Part shown: positions 50,877-59,184 of the stretch, one piece after another
Numbering within the stretch: the stretch's first letter is position 1
Layout of the letters: each line of letters opens with the position of its first letter
DNA from: Dinoroseobacter sp049800775
GTDB lineage: Bacteria; Pseudomonadota; Alphaproteobacteria; Rhodobacterales; Rhodobacteraceae
Direction: 5' to 3'
Assembly: GCF_049800775.1 (NCBI RefSeq)
Contig: NZ_JBNAFR010000003.1
Location: 372,001 to 436,000 of the forward strand
DNA length: 64,000 nt
Made by a program: the position numbers and the translations under genes
Notes under the pieces: generated by a model
What the model was told of the DNA's origin: nothing
Seen by the model: the letters and a program-made list of their open reading frames with translations, nothing else
Databases searched by the model: none

Positions 50877-51958
50877 GCGAAGAGGATCCCGATGACAAGC
50901 CGTTCGAGGCCTCTGAGAAGAAGCTCCTCGATGCGCGCAAGAAAGGGGAGCTGGTCAAGTCCACCGACTTGATCGCAGCCGGAAGCTATGGCGGGCTGAC
51001 CCTTGGGCTTCTGGCCATCGGTGCGGGGACACTGTCCCAGGCCGCAGGGACAATGCAGGCGCTTTTGCGCAACGCGGATACTCTGTCGACAGAGCTTTTC
51101 TCAGGAGGGGGCACGACCGTCTCGCTGTCGCTGATTATTGGCACGGTTGGTGCCCTCGGTCTGTGGTTTCTCATCCCCATGGCGGGTGCGCTTATGAGCA
51201 TATTGTTGCAGCGCGCGCTCGTTTTCGCCCCAACCAAGCTCGAGCCAAAGCTGAACCGGATCTCCATCCTGTCGAATGCCAAGAACAAGTTCGGGCGCGA
51301 CGGTTTGTTCGAGTTCCTGAAAAGCGCGATCAAGCTGGTCATCTTCACCATCTTGCTCAGCCTTCTTCTCCTCTGGGAACTTGACGAGATCGTCGCGCTC
51401 GCCGCGCAACCCATCAGCGCGATCATCGTGTTCATCTTCTTTCTTTTGCTGGAGTTTCTCGCCCTCACTCTGGTCGTCACAGCGGTGATCGGGGCTGTCG
51501 ATTACCTCTGGCAGCGCGCGTCGCATCTCAGAAAGAACCGCATGTCCCGGCAGGAGATGATGGACGAAGCGAAAGCGTCCGAGGGTGACCCCCAATCCAA
51601 GCAATACAGGCGACAGCGCGCGGTCGAGATTGCGACGCAGCAGATGTTGGCGGATGTGCCAGACTCTAGTGTCGTGGTCGTTAACCCGACCCATTATGCA
51701 GTGGCCCTGAAATGGGACCGGTTCTCTCCGCATGCCCCGATTGTCGTGGCTTCGGGGGTGGACCATGTCGCGGCCGCCATTCGCGAGCGCGCACAGGAGG
51801 CGGGTGTCCCGATCCATCGCGATCCACCGACAGCGCGCGCGCTTCATGCAACCTGCAAGCTCGGCGACGAAATCCCGCGCGAGCAATTCAAGGCCGTGGC
51901 GGCAGCCATCCGATTTGCCGAGGCCATGCGCAAGAAAGCCAAAGGACGGCCCCAATGA
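50873..51958 (+). CDS. flhB: flagellar export switch protein FlhB
   Basis: 361-aa protein controlling the substrate-specificity switch. Four membrane helices, then a cytosolic domain with the autocleavage site N271-PTH (VVVVNPTHYAVAL). Starts KPFEASEKKLLDARKKGELVKS as usual. Overlaps the FliJ-like gene by 4 bases. Confidence 0.97.
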   Translation: MSEEDPDDKPFEASEKKLLDARKKGELVKSTDLIAAGSYGGLTLGLLAIGAGTLSQAAGTMQALLRNADTLSTELFSGGGTTVSLSLIIGTVGALGLWFLIPMAGALMSILLQRALVFAPTKLEPKLNRISILSNAKNKFGRDGLFEFLKSAIKLVIFTILLSLLLLWELDEIVALAAQPISAIIVFIFFLLLEFLALTLVVTAVIGAVDYLWQRASHLRKNRMSRQEMMDEAKASEGDPQSKQYRRQRAVEIATQQMLADVPDSSVVVVNPTHYAVALKWDRFSPHAPIVVASGVDHVAAAIRERAQEAGVPIHRDPPTARALHATCKLGDEIPREQFKAVAAAIRFAEAMRKKAKGRPQ

Positions 51959-52350
51959 CCCCGGACGAGTTGCGTGATCTTGCAAAGCTTGCAGAGCTGA
52001 AAAAGCAGATAGAGCTTGGTCGGATGCAGCCGGAATTGAGCCTGCGTCAGGCCATCTCTCGCGATATCGCGAGCCTTCGGGAGCGGCTCTCTGCTCCGCC
52101 CGCGGATCCCTCGGACCCTGTTCTCATGCTGCAGGATACGGCCCATAAAGACCTGCTGGAGCAGAAGCTCAAGCAGCGCCTTGTGCATCTCAGCCAGGTG
52201 GAGGCCAGGATCGCACAAATCTCACCGGCCCTGGCACAGGCGAGCGCCCGCAAGGATGTCGCTGAAACACTGTTGGATCGGGCCGAGAAGGATCAGCGCA
52301 AATCCCGGGAGGACGCCCGGATTGCGCTCTCCAATCAGATGACGTCCTGA
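51955..52350 (+). CDS. FliJ-like coiled-coil protein
   Basis: 131-aa highly charged helical protein (LRDLAKLAELKKQIELGRMQPELSLRQAIS; LLEQKLKQRLVHLSQVEARIAQI), with the size, helix content and operon position of the FliJ export chaperone, though sequence match is weak. ATG overlaps the flhB stop. It ends 16 bases inside the convergent fliL2 gene. Confidence 0.6.
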   Translation: MTPDELRDLAKLAELKKQIELGRMQPELSLRQAISRDIASLRERLSAPPADPSDPVLMLQDTAHKDLLEQKLKQRLVHLSQVEARIAQISPALAQASARKDVAETLLDRAEKDQRKSREDARIALSNQMTS

Positions 52351-52829
52351 CGCACGATGTCCATCACGAGGACATCCTTGATGTCTTCGCCGATCATTGA
52401 CCGGGCCGCTTCGCGCAAGGCGACGCGCAGTGTCTTGAGTGTGAAGCTCTCGGTGAAAACACCGTCGAAGCCGCCGGAATTCGAATGGTCGAACAGAACC
52501 GCCAGCAGCGCGTCGCGGATCCGGGGCTCGCGTGCATAGATGTCCGCACGGACGCCATTTGTGACCTCCAGCGTGATCGACATCACGACCAGCGACGCCA
52601 CTCGTCCATCCCGCACAACCGGTACGACGAACTGGTTGTTCAGCTTGACGTATTCGTAATTGGCGTTCTGGTCGTAGGTTTCCTCGGTCGTGAGCTTGGG
52701 CAGCTCTTCCTCGACCTCAGCCGTGTCCGGTTCTGGCGGAGGGGGCGGCGGCGGACGGAGGAAATAGCCAGCCGCACCCCCTCCAGCGAGGCCGATGATC
52801 AACAGGATAACTGGAAGAAGCTTCGCCAT
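52335..52829 (-). CDS. second FliL-like flagellar protein
   Basis: 164-aa single-span protein: membrane helix LLPVILLIIGLAGGGAAGYFL, a seven-proline run (PPPPPPPEP), then a FliL-type periplasmic domain (NQFVVPVVRDGRVASLVVMSITLEVT; TLKTLRVALREAARSMIGEDIKDVLVMDIVRQDV). Paralogue of the fliL at 43.7 kb with little identity. Sits at the end of the flg block right after flgH, whose TGA is 8 bases before its ATG. Confidence 0.88.
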   Translation of the reverse strand: MAKLLPVILLIIGLAGGGAAGYFLRPPPPPPPEPDTAEVEEELPKLTTEETYDQNANYEYVKLNNQFVVPVVRDGRVASLVVMSITLEVTNGVRADIYAREPRIRDALLAVLFDHSNSGGFDGVFTESFTLKTLRVALREAARSMIGEDIKDVLVMDIVRQDVI

Positions 52830-52837
52830 GGTCGACC

Positions 52838-53566
52838 TCAGAAGGGCAGGATGATGTCTGCGATCTGCTGGCCATAGCGTGGCTGCTGCACATCGGTGAT
52901 CTGTCCACGACCGCCATAGGAGATCCGGGCGGAGGCAATCTTGTCATAGGTGATCTCGTTCTGACGCGAGATATCCTCAGGCCGTACAAACCCGGTGACG
53001 ATGAGCTCTCGCAGCTCGAAATTCACGCGCACTTCCTGCGTGCCCTGGATCTGGAACACGCCGTTCGGCATGACACCGATCACGGTGGCCGCGACCCGCA
53101 GGGTCAGTTTCTCACGGCGCTTTACCGATCCGTCCCCTTCGGAACTGCTGCTTGAGTTCGTGCTGACGGCGGAGCCAAGGCTTGCGCCTTCGGGCAGGTC
53201 CTCGTTGATCCGTTCGGGCAGGCCGAAGAAGCTGTCGATGCCGAGGCTTTCGCTGCCGGCTCGCGAACGTTCGGTACTGTTCGAGATCTCGGCCCGCTCA
53301 TCTATTTCAATCACAACCGTCAGGATATCGCCGTTCTGTCCGGCTCGGCGGTCTCCGAGCAGAGAATTGCGCGTCCCGCTCCAGAGCGAGGCAGAATCCG
53401 GCGCACGCAGCAAGACGCGGTCATTTGGCAGCGGGGCGGACACCATGGCCTGGTACTCGCTCCCGCCAGAGGTCGAAGTGAAATCCGGCGCCTTGCCCAC
53501 ATCGCCAATCCGCGCACAAGCGGTCAGCATGGAGAGGCAGACGATCAGGCCTGTCGTGATCCGCAT
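52838..53566 (-). CDS. flgH: flagellar L-ring lipoprotein FlgH
   Basis: 242-aa outer-membrane ring protein. Lipobox LTAC near residue 17 gives an N-terminal lipoprotein, and the FlgH conserved part includes GDILTVVIEIDERAEISN, VMPNGVFQIQGTQEVRVNFELRELIVTGFVRPEDI and NEITYDKIASARISYGGRG. A Ser-rich stretch (STNSSSSSEGDG) lies mid-protein. Start at 53566 chosen for the signal peptide and AAGGAT upstream; a longer frame runs antisense through flgA. Follows flgA by 16 bases. Confidence 0.95.
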   Translation of the reverse strand: MRITTGLIVCLSMLTACARIGDVGKAPDFTSTSGGSEYQAMVSAPLPNDRVLLRAPDSASLWSGTRNSLLGDRRAGQNGDILTVVIEIDERAEISNSTERSRAGSESLGIDSFFGLPERINEDLPEGASLGSAVSTNSSSSSEGDGSVKRREKLTLRVAATVIGVMPNGVFQIQGTQEVRVNFELRELIVTGFVRPEDISRQNEITYDKIASARISYGGRGQITDVQQPRYGQQIADIILPF

Positions 53567-53582
53567 CGGAGATCCTTTCCGC

Positions 53583-54008
53583 TCAGGGCGCTTTGACGGT
53601 GGCTTCACCCGGGCCAGTGACGGTCGCAAAGACCGTGGTCCGGGAGGAAATGTTGAGCACGCGGATCGTCTCTCCGAGGCCTGCGCGCCCCAGGGCGCGA
53701 CCTTCGGTGCTGATCCGCATGACGGGCGTGGCATAGACCAGCGACACCAGCGCATTGCGCTCCACCAGCGCGGGCAAGCCAATCTGATCCAACCGGATCG
53801 GGCGCCCTGCATAGAGAACCACGCGCGTTTCCTTGCCGAGCGCTTCGGCCGCGGAGGACACCGCGCCCGGCGTGGCACCCGGGACGATCTTGAAGTCGTC
53901 TGCGGTCAGCACGGCCTGCGCGCGAATGGTGCGCGCGGCGACCAGCGTGTCTGCCACAACCGGTGTCGAGGCGAGGGCGGCAAGAAGAGTGACGATCAAC
54001 CGGGTCAT
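53583..54008 (-). CDS. flgA: flagellar P-ring assembly chaperone FlgA
   Basis: 141-aa periplasmic protein with signal peptide (MTRLIVTLLAALASTPVVA). The FlgA SAF-like domain includes LTADDFKIVPG and LYAGRPIRLDQIGLPALVERNALVSLVY. Shorter than E. coli FlgA (219) but similar to other Rhodobacteraceae. Overlaps flgG by 4 bases. Confidence 0.93.
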   Translation of the reverse strand: MTRLIVTLLAALASTPVVADTLVAARTIRAQAVLTADDFKIVPGATPGAVSSAAEALGKETRVVLYAGRPIRLDQIGLPALVERNALVSLVYATPVMRISTEGRALGRAGLGETIRVLNISSRTTVFATVTGPGEATVKAP

Positions 54009-54790
54009 CGGATCTGCGACGTTGCGCCCATCATCTGGTCGGCGGCACTCATCACCTTGGAGTTCAGCTCATACCCGCGTTGGGCCTCGATCAGTTCGGT
54101 CACCTCGCGGACAGCGTCCACCGAGGAGGCTTCGAGATAGCCTTGCCGGAACGTGCCGAGCCCATCCTCACCGGGTGTCCCCACAAGGGGGGGGCCAGAG
54201 GCGTTCGATTCCATGAACAGGTTGCTGCCGATCGCCTCAAGACCCTTGGCATTGGTGAAGCCGGCCAGCGAGAACTGCCCCAGCAACTCAGGCTCGACCG
54301 TGTCGCGGAAATAGGCGTAGACCTCGCCTTCGCCGTCCACGGAGATGCGGGTGGTGCCCTCGGGGATGACGATTTCGGGGACGACCGAATAGCCATCCGA
54401 GGTCACGATCAGGCCTTCGGCGGAGCGTTTTAGCGCCCCGTCCCGGGTGTAGGCCGAGGCACCGGAGGGCAATGTAACTTCAAGATAGCCCTTGCCTTCA
54501 ATGGCGAGGTCCAGATCACCGCCGGTCTGACTGAGCGTACCCTGGGCCAGTTCGACGGTCACGGCTGCAGCCCGGACACCCAGGCCCAGCTGAACACCGG
54601 TCGGCAGGGCGGTCCCGTCCGAGGCGTTGATCGTTCCGGGTTGTTTGACCTGCTGATAGTGCAGATCCGCGAACTCAGCCCGACGGGCGTTGTACCCGGT
54701 CGTGTTCATGTTCGCGAGATTGTTCGAGATCACCTCGACCCGCATCTGCTGGGCGCTCATCCCGGTCGCTGCAATTTTCAGAGCACGCAT
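54005..54790 (-). CDS. flgG: flagellar distal rod protein FlgG
   Basis: 261-aa rod protein. N-terminal GMSAQQMRVEVISNNLANMNTTGYNARRAEFADL is the rod/hook ND0 helix, and the C-terminal LEASSVDAVREVTELIEAQRGYELNSKVMSAADQM completes the helical pair. Coupled to flgA by 4 bases; flgF lies 21 bases upstream. Confidence 0.96.
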   Translation of the reverse strand: MRALKIAATGMSAQQMRVEVISNNLANMNTTGYNARRAEFADLHYQQVKQPGTINASDGTALPTGVQLGLGVRAAAVTVELAQGTLSQTGGDLDLAIEGKGYLEVTLPSGASAYTRDGALKRSAEGLIVTSDGYSVVPEIVIPEGTTRISVDGEGEVYAYFRDTVEPELLGQFSLAGFTNAKGLEAIGSNLFMESNASGPPLVGTPGEDGLGTFRQGYLEASSVDAVREVTELIEAQRGYELNSKVMSAADQMMGATSQIR

Positions 54791-54811
54791 TCTGCCTCTC
54801 TTTCCGGCCGC

Positions 54812-55528
54812 CTATCGGCCCAGGGTCTGGATCACTGTTTTCACCCGGTCGTCTTCCTTCTCGAGAAAGGACTTCGCGGATTCGTAGCGTCGCTGCACTT
54901 CGATCATGCGGGCGACCTCAACGATGGGGTTGACGTTGGAGCCTTCGACAAAGCCCTGATGCACCGTGGCGTTCTCGGCCGGGGCAACCTCGCCATTTGG
55001 AATAAAGGATACGCCCTTGGCCCGCTCCATCAGCTCGGGCTCCACGGGCACGACCATTCCGATATTGGTCAGGGGGCGGCCATCCGCGCTCAGCGTGCCG
55101 TCCGCCGCAAGCGCGATGGAGCGGGCATCGGGTGGGATGAAGACCGGGGCGCCGCCAGCATCCAGCAGTGCATAGCCATCCGGCGTCACCAGCTCGCCAT
55201 TTGCATTCGGCTCGAACGCGCCGGCCCGCGTCAGGCGCACGCCTTCGGGGGCGGCGATCTGAAAGAAGCCTTCGCCTTCGATTGCCATGTCGAAGGTGCC
55301 ACCGGTCTCGCGCAGCACCCCTTGGGAGAAATTCGTGTTCTTCGCGCCCGTATCGGTCATCGAGATCGACGGCTGTCCCAGACCGGTCGTCTGGACAAAC
55401 TCGGAGAATACGAGGCCCTCGCCGCGATAGCCGGTGGTCGAGATATTCGCGATATTGTTCGCGATAATCGCCATTTCCCGTTTCAGGCCGCTCTGGCGCG
55501 CGAGGGTTGTATATTGCGTACTGTCCAT
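54812..55528 (-). CDS. flgF: flagellar proximal rod protein FlgF
   Basis: 238-aa rod protein. Shares the ND0/CD0 helices with FlgG (SGLKREMAIIANNIANISTTGYRGEG; EGSNVNPIVEVARMIEVQRRYESAKSFLEKEDDRV) and a single middle domain. FliQ is 9 bases upstream. Confidence 0.94.
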   Translation of the reverse strand: MDSTQYTTLARQSGLKREMAIIANNIANISTTGYRGEGLVFSEFVQTTGLGQPSISMTDTGAKNTNFSQGVLRETGGTFDMAIEGEGFFQIAAPEGVRLTRAGAFEPNANGELVTPDGYALLDAGGAPVFIPPDARSIALAADGTLSADGRPLTNIGMVVPVEPELMERAKGVSFIPNGEVAPAENATVHQGFVEGSNVNPIVEVARMIEVQRRYESAKSFLEKEDDRVKTVIQTLGR

Positions 55529-55537
55529 GCGCGCCTC

Positions 55538-55804
55538 CTAGAACAACGCGATTGTCGGGATGATTTCCGCGTGGAAGAAATCGGTCAGGGTCTCGGTCAT
55601 GAAGCTCATGCTGACCCAGAACACCGCCAGCATCAGGGCGGCCTTGGGCACGAATGTGAGGGTCATCTCCTGCACCGAGGTCAGCGCCTGAAACAGGCCC
55701 ACGATCACACCTGTGACCAAGGCCACGGTGAGGATCGGCGCGGACATCAGGACCGAAATCCAGAGCCCTTGCCGCAAGGTGTCAAAGAAGATGATCTCGG
55801 TCAT
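55538..55804 (-). CDS. fliQ: flagellar export gate protein FliQ
   Basis: 88-aa two-helix membrane protein (WISVLMSAPILTVALVTGVIVGLFQALTSVQEMTLTFVPK). Its start codon shares a base with the fliE stop (TGATG). Confidence 0.95.
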   Translation of the reverse strand: MTEIIFFDTLRQGLWISVLMSAPILTVALVTGVIVGLFQALTSVQEMTLTFVPKAALMLAVFWVSMSFMTETLTDFFHAEIIPTIALF

Positions 55805-56082
55805 CAGACGGGCATCCGCAGAATTTCCTGATAGGCCTCGACGACCTTGTTCCGGACGGTCACGGCGGTCTCGACGGCCAGTTCGGTCTGGGCGAGGGCC
55901 TCAACCAGGGCGTGGGGGTCTGCGCCGCCGGTCATGGCGGCCTGGGCTGCGGCCTCCCCCTCCTGGATGGTCTGGGCAAAGCTGCGTGCGGCGCCGAGAA
56001 AATCGGGGCCGGAGCCTTGCGGTGCCATGGCATCCTTGGAGCGGGTGTATAATTGGGCAGCGGTGCTGGAGGTGATGTCCAT
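55804..56082 (-). CDS. fliE: flagellar hook-basal body adaptor FliE
   Basis: 92-aa rod-MS-ring adaptor. The typical FliE body is visible: SFAQTIQEGEAAAQAAMTGGADPHALVEALAQTELAVETAVTVRNKVVEAYQEILRMPV. It is placed between flgC and fliQ. Confidence 0.94.
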   Translation of the reverse strand: MDITSSTAAQLYTRSKDAMAPQGSGPDFLGAARSFAQTIQEGEAAAQAAMTGGADPHALVEALAQTELAVETAVTVRNKVVEAYQEILRMPV

Positions 56083-56096
56083 TCTGTCCTCGGGGC

Positions 56097-56489
56097 TTAG
56101 CGTTTCAGGAGTTCAAGCAGGGAGCGCGACATCTGCCGCGCGTTGTCAAAGCTGCGAAGATTGGCCTCGTAGCTGCGTTGCGCCTCGCGCGCGTCGGCCA
56201 CCTCGACCATGACGTCGACATTCGAGCCGTTGTAATGGCCCGTCTCATCCGCGAGCGGGTGGGCGGGGTCATAGATCTTGCGCAGGGCGCTATCGTCGAG
56301 CGAGATGCGCGCCATTTTCACGCCATCGCTGCCATCGAACCCGTTGAGCATCTGAACGAATTCGGACTGCTTGCGCTGATATCCGGGCGTGTCGGCATTC
56401 GCGATGTTCTGGGACACCACGTTCAGGCGATGGGCCTGCGCGATCAGGCCCGTGGCGGAAACGGAGAGGGATTTCAGAAGGTCACTCAT
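56097..56489 (-). CDS. flgC: flagellar proximal rod protein FlgC
   Basis: 130-aa rod protein with the conserved N-terminal SVSATGLIAQAHRLNVVSQNIANADTPGYQRKQ and C-terminal NVDVMVEVADAREAQRSYEANLRSFDNARQM helices. FlgB lies 6 bases upstream. Confidence 0.95.
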   Translation of the reverse strand: MSDLLKSLSVSATGLIAQAHRLNVVSQNIANADTPGYQRKQSEFVQMLNGFDGSDGVKMARISLDDSALRKIYDPAHPLADETGHYNGSNVDVMVEVADAREAQRSYEANLRSFDNARQMSRSLLELLKR

Positions 56490-56495
56490 GATCGA

Positions 56496-56879
56496 TCACC
56501 CCCGACCCAGACTGGTGCGCAGGATATTCATCGAGCTGCGATAAACAGAGAGCGCCAGCTCGTGCTGATGCCGGTTCTCGGCCATGCGCACCATCTCATG
56601 CTCAAGCGACACGGAGTTTCCATTCGGGGCAATGGGCGTGTCGGTGATGTCATACAGGGTGAGATCGAGATCGCGGTGGACGCCAAAAGCATGGCCGTCT
56701 CGCGTGGTGCGCATTCCCGAGGACGAGATCTCGCGAAAGCTCTCGGCAAAGCTGCGCAGGTCCTGCGAGCGGTAGCCCGGCGTGTCCGCGTGGGCAATGT
56801 TTCGAGCGATGGCACCGTGGCGCTCGGTGGCGTGGGCCGCCATTGCGCTCGCAGTGTTAAGGATCGTCAAATTTTTCAT
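56496..56879 (-). CDS. flgB: flagellar proximal rod protein FlgB
   Basis: 127-aa rod protein: NTASAMAAHATERHGAIARNIAHADTPGYRSQDL at the N terminus, with VSLEHEMVRMAENRHQHELALSVYR at the C-terminal helix. First gene of the leftward flgBC-fliEQ-flgFGAH-fliL2 operon; divergent to fliI. Confidence 0.95.
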   Translation of the reverse strand: MKNLTILNTASAMAAHATERHGAIARNIAHADTPGYRSQDLRSFAESFREISSSGMRTTRDGHAFGVHRDLDLTLYDITDTPIAPNGNSVSLEHEMVRMAENRHQHELALSVYRSSMNILRTSLGRG

Positions 56880-56903
56880 ATCGGGGCTTCTCCCTCGATG
56901 GCT

Positions 56904-56918
56904 TCAACCAACGCTTAA
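56904..56918 (-). promoter_or_regulatory. CtrA-like box between flgB and fliI
   Basis: On the minus strand TTAA-GCGTTGG-TTGA, seven of eight core bases. Its right end is 25 bases ahead of flgB and it lies 56 bases ahead of fliI. Confidence 0.45.
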
Positions 56919-56973
56919 CCCCGATTCCTTTAGAAACAGTAAGTGAACATTCCCCGGCACAGAAAGGCCGCCC

Positions 56974-58311
56974 ATGCAGACCGACTTCTCCAGCCTCGCC
57001 GCGACGATCGACGGTCACAGCTTCCATCGGATCTCTGGACATGTCTCCGCATTGCGCGAGGCGGTGGTCGAGGTGACGGGCCTGAACCGCCACGCCTGCC
57101 TCGGGGATCGCGTGCTGCTCACCGGGGCCGATGGCTCGCAGGTCGGGGGCGAGGTGGTGACGCTCTCGAGCTCTCATATCGAGGTCTTGCCCGAGGCGCG
57201 GATGCAGGGGTTTGCCCTGCATGATCGCGCCTATTTCCAGGGGCGCAGCGAGGTGCGTCCCTCCGAGGACTGGATTGGCAAGGTGATCGATCCGTTCGGG
57301 CGCTGTTATGATGGCAGCACGCCCGCGCCGGGGCCCAAGCCCTATCCCCTGCGGGGGGTGCCGCCCTCGGCCATCACGCGCAAGGCGCTTGGGGCGCGGC
57401 TTGAGACCGGAACGGCCGTCTTCAACACCTTTCTGCCGATCGTGCGAGGGCAACGTCTGGGCCTCTTTGCCGGGTCGGGGGTCGGAAAATCCACGCTATT
57501 GGGGAAACTTACGCGAAGTGTCTCTGCGGATATCGCTGTCGTGGCCCTGATCGGCGAGCGGGGGCGCGAGGTTCGCGAGTTCGTGGACAAAACCCTTGGG
57601 GAGGCCGGGATGAAGCGCGCGATCGTGGTCGCCGCAACCTCCGATCAGGCCCCGTTGCTCAAGCGTCGTGCGGCCTGGCTCGCCATGTCCATCGCGGAAT
57701 ATTTCCGCGATCTGGGCGGGCATGTTCTGTTCCTCACGGACTCGGTGACGCGGTTTGCCGAGGCCCATCGCGAGGTGGCCCTGACCGCGGGCGAGGCACC
57801 GAGCATGCGGGGTTTTCCGCCGTCCACCGGACAGATGATCATGGACCTTGCAGAGCGGGCCGGGCCCGGTCCCGAGGGGGTCGGGGACATCACCGGGATC
57901 TTCAGTGTTCTGGTTGCGGGGTCGGATATGGATGAGCCTGTCGCGGATATTCTGCGCGGCGTGCTCGACGGCCATGTGGTGCTGTCCCGCGAGATTGCCG
58001 AGCGCGGGCGATTCCCCGCGGTCGATGTCCTGCAATCGGTCTCGCGGAGCCTGCCGGAGGCCGCGACCAACGAGGAAAATGGGCTGCTGTTGCAGGCCCG
58101 CCGGACCATGGGCGTTTACCAAAGATCGAAGCTGATGATCCAGTCCGGACTCTACAGCCAGGGCAGCGATCCGGAAATCGACGCGGCGATCATCGCCCAT
58201 GCGGAGCTGGAGCGCTTTCTTGCCCGGGTCGAAACTGGATCCATCGCCGATAGCTATGACATCCTGCGCCGCCTCTTCCCGCCGCAGCCGGGGGGCGCAG
58301 GGCTCGTCTAG
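56974..58311 (+). CDS. fliI: flagellar type III export ATPase FliI
   Basis: 445-aa F1-beta-like ATPase powering export. Walker A AGSGVGKST at residues 166-174 (within GLFAGSGVGKST, 163-174), Walker B region HVLFLTDSVTRFAEAHREV, and the SMRGFPPSTG arginine-finger region. It stands alone, convergent with the Anbu operon and overlapping its last gene by 4 bases. Ribosome site AAAGG is modest. Confidence 0.97.
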   Translation: MQTDFSSLAATIDGHSFHRISGHVSALREAVVEVTGLNRHACLGDRVLLTGADGSQVGGEVVTLSSSHIEVLPEARMQGFALHDRAYFQGRSEVRPSEDWIGKVIDPFGRCYDGSTPAPGPKPYPLRGVPPSAITRKALGARLETGTAVFNTFLPIVRGQRLGLFAGSGVGKSTLLGKLTRSVSADIAVVALIGERGREVREFVDKTLGEAGMKRAIVVAATSDQAPLLKRRAAWLAMSIAEYFRDLGGHVLFLTDSVTRFAEAHREVALTAGEAPSMRGFPPSTGQMIMDLAERAGPGPEGVGDITGIFSVLVAGSDMDEPVADILRGVLDGHVVLSREIAERGRFPAVDVLQSVSRSLPEAATNEENGLLLQARRTMGVYQRSKLMIQSGLYSQGSDPEIDAAIIAHAELERFLARVETGSIADSYDILRRLFPPQPGGAGLV

Positions 58312-59057
58312 GTCTCGCGGCTGTCATCCATGCGGTAATTGGGCAGGCTGTCGAAGGCCATCTTCAAGGCCTCGCCCCATCCGCTAGAGATCGTCTGGAA
58401 ATAGCTGTCCTCGCGGGTGATCCGCGCGGCATAGCCCAGTTTCAGCGCGTCCGTCTCGATCACCTGCACATCGAGCGGCAGATCCACGGACAGGTTCGCC
58501 TTGATGGTCGAATCGAAACTCACCAGCAGAAGCTTGATCGCGTCCTCGAAACTCATCTCGGGATCAAAGGCGCGCACAAGGATCGGGCGGCCATATTTTG
58601 TCTCGCCAATCTGAAAGAACGGGGTGTCCTCGCTGGCCTCGATGAAGTTCCCCTCCGGGTAGATCATGAAGAGCCGGGGCGGGCTGCCCTTGATCTGACC
58701 GCCCACGAGAATCGTCGCGTTGAACGTGCTGTCTGCCCGCGCGCCCGTATCGGCGTTGGACTGGATCACCTCGCGCAGGGTCGCGCCGACCATGCGGGCC
58801 ACCTGGAACATCGATGGGGCCTCGAACACGGATGGCGTCCGCTCACCGGGGGCCTTCATCCGTTCATCGAGCAGGCTGATCACCGCCTGGGTCGTTGCGA
58901 GATTTCCCGCCGTCATCAGGGTGATCACGCGCTCTCCGGGTTGTTCCCAGCTGACCATCTTGCGGAAGGTGGAGATATTGTCCACGCCCGCATTGGTGCG
59001 CGTGTCCGACATGAACACCATGCCCTGGGCCATCCGGAGCCCCACACAATACGTCAT
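58308..59057 (-). CDS. Anbu, proteasome-like N-terminal nucleophile peptidase
   Basis: 249-aa Ntn-hydrolase of the Anbu type, an HslV/proteasome beta relative. The product starts MTYCVGLRMAQGMVFMSDTRTNAGVD, where removal of Met exposes Thr as the nucleophile; the Asp-Thr-Arg strand and the late GYAARITREDSYFQTISSGWG are typical. No partner ATPase is encoded here. It is the last gene of the four-gene Anbu operon and is known to form open helical or ring oligomers; physiological substrates are unknown. Good GGGAAGAGAAG ribosome site; a 127-base gap separates it from the transglutaminase gene. Confidence 0.9.
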   Translation of the reverse strand: MTYCVGLRMAQGMVFMSDTRTNAGVDNISTFRKMVSWEQPGERVITLMTAGNLATTQAVISLLDERMKAPGERTPSVFEAPSMFQVARMVGATLREVIQSNADTGARADSTFNATILVGGQIKGSPPRLFMIYPEGNFIEASEDTPFFQIGETKYGRPILVRAFDPEMSFEDAIKLLLVSFDSTIKANLSVDLPLDVQVIETDALKLGYAARITREDSYFQTISSGWGEALKMAFDSLPNYRMDDSRET

Positions 59058-59184
59058 CTTCTCTTCCCACCTACGCGCGCCCCGGACCCGTCCATTGGCC
59101 CGAGGATGTGCAAACCCTGTCTCGCATACTGGCCTTTGGCGGGCCTGTCACCCGCAATGAGGTCGCAAGGCCCCGCCGCCTGAT

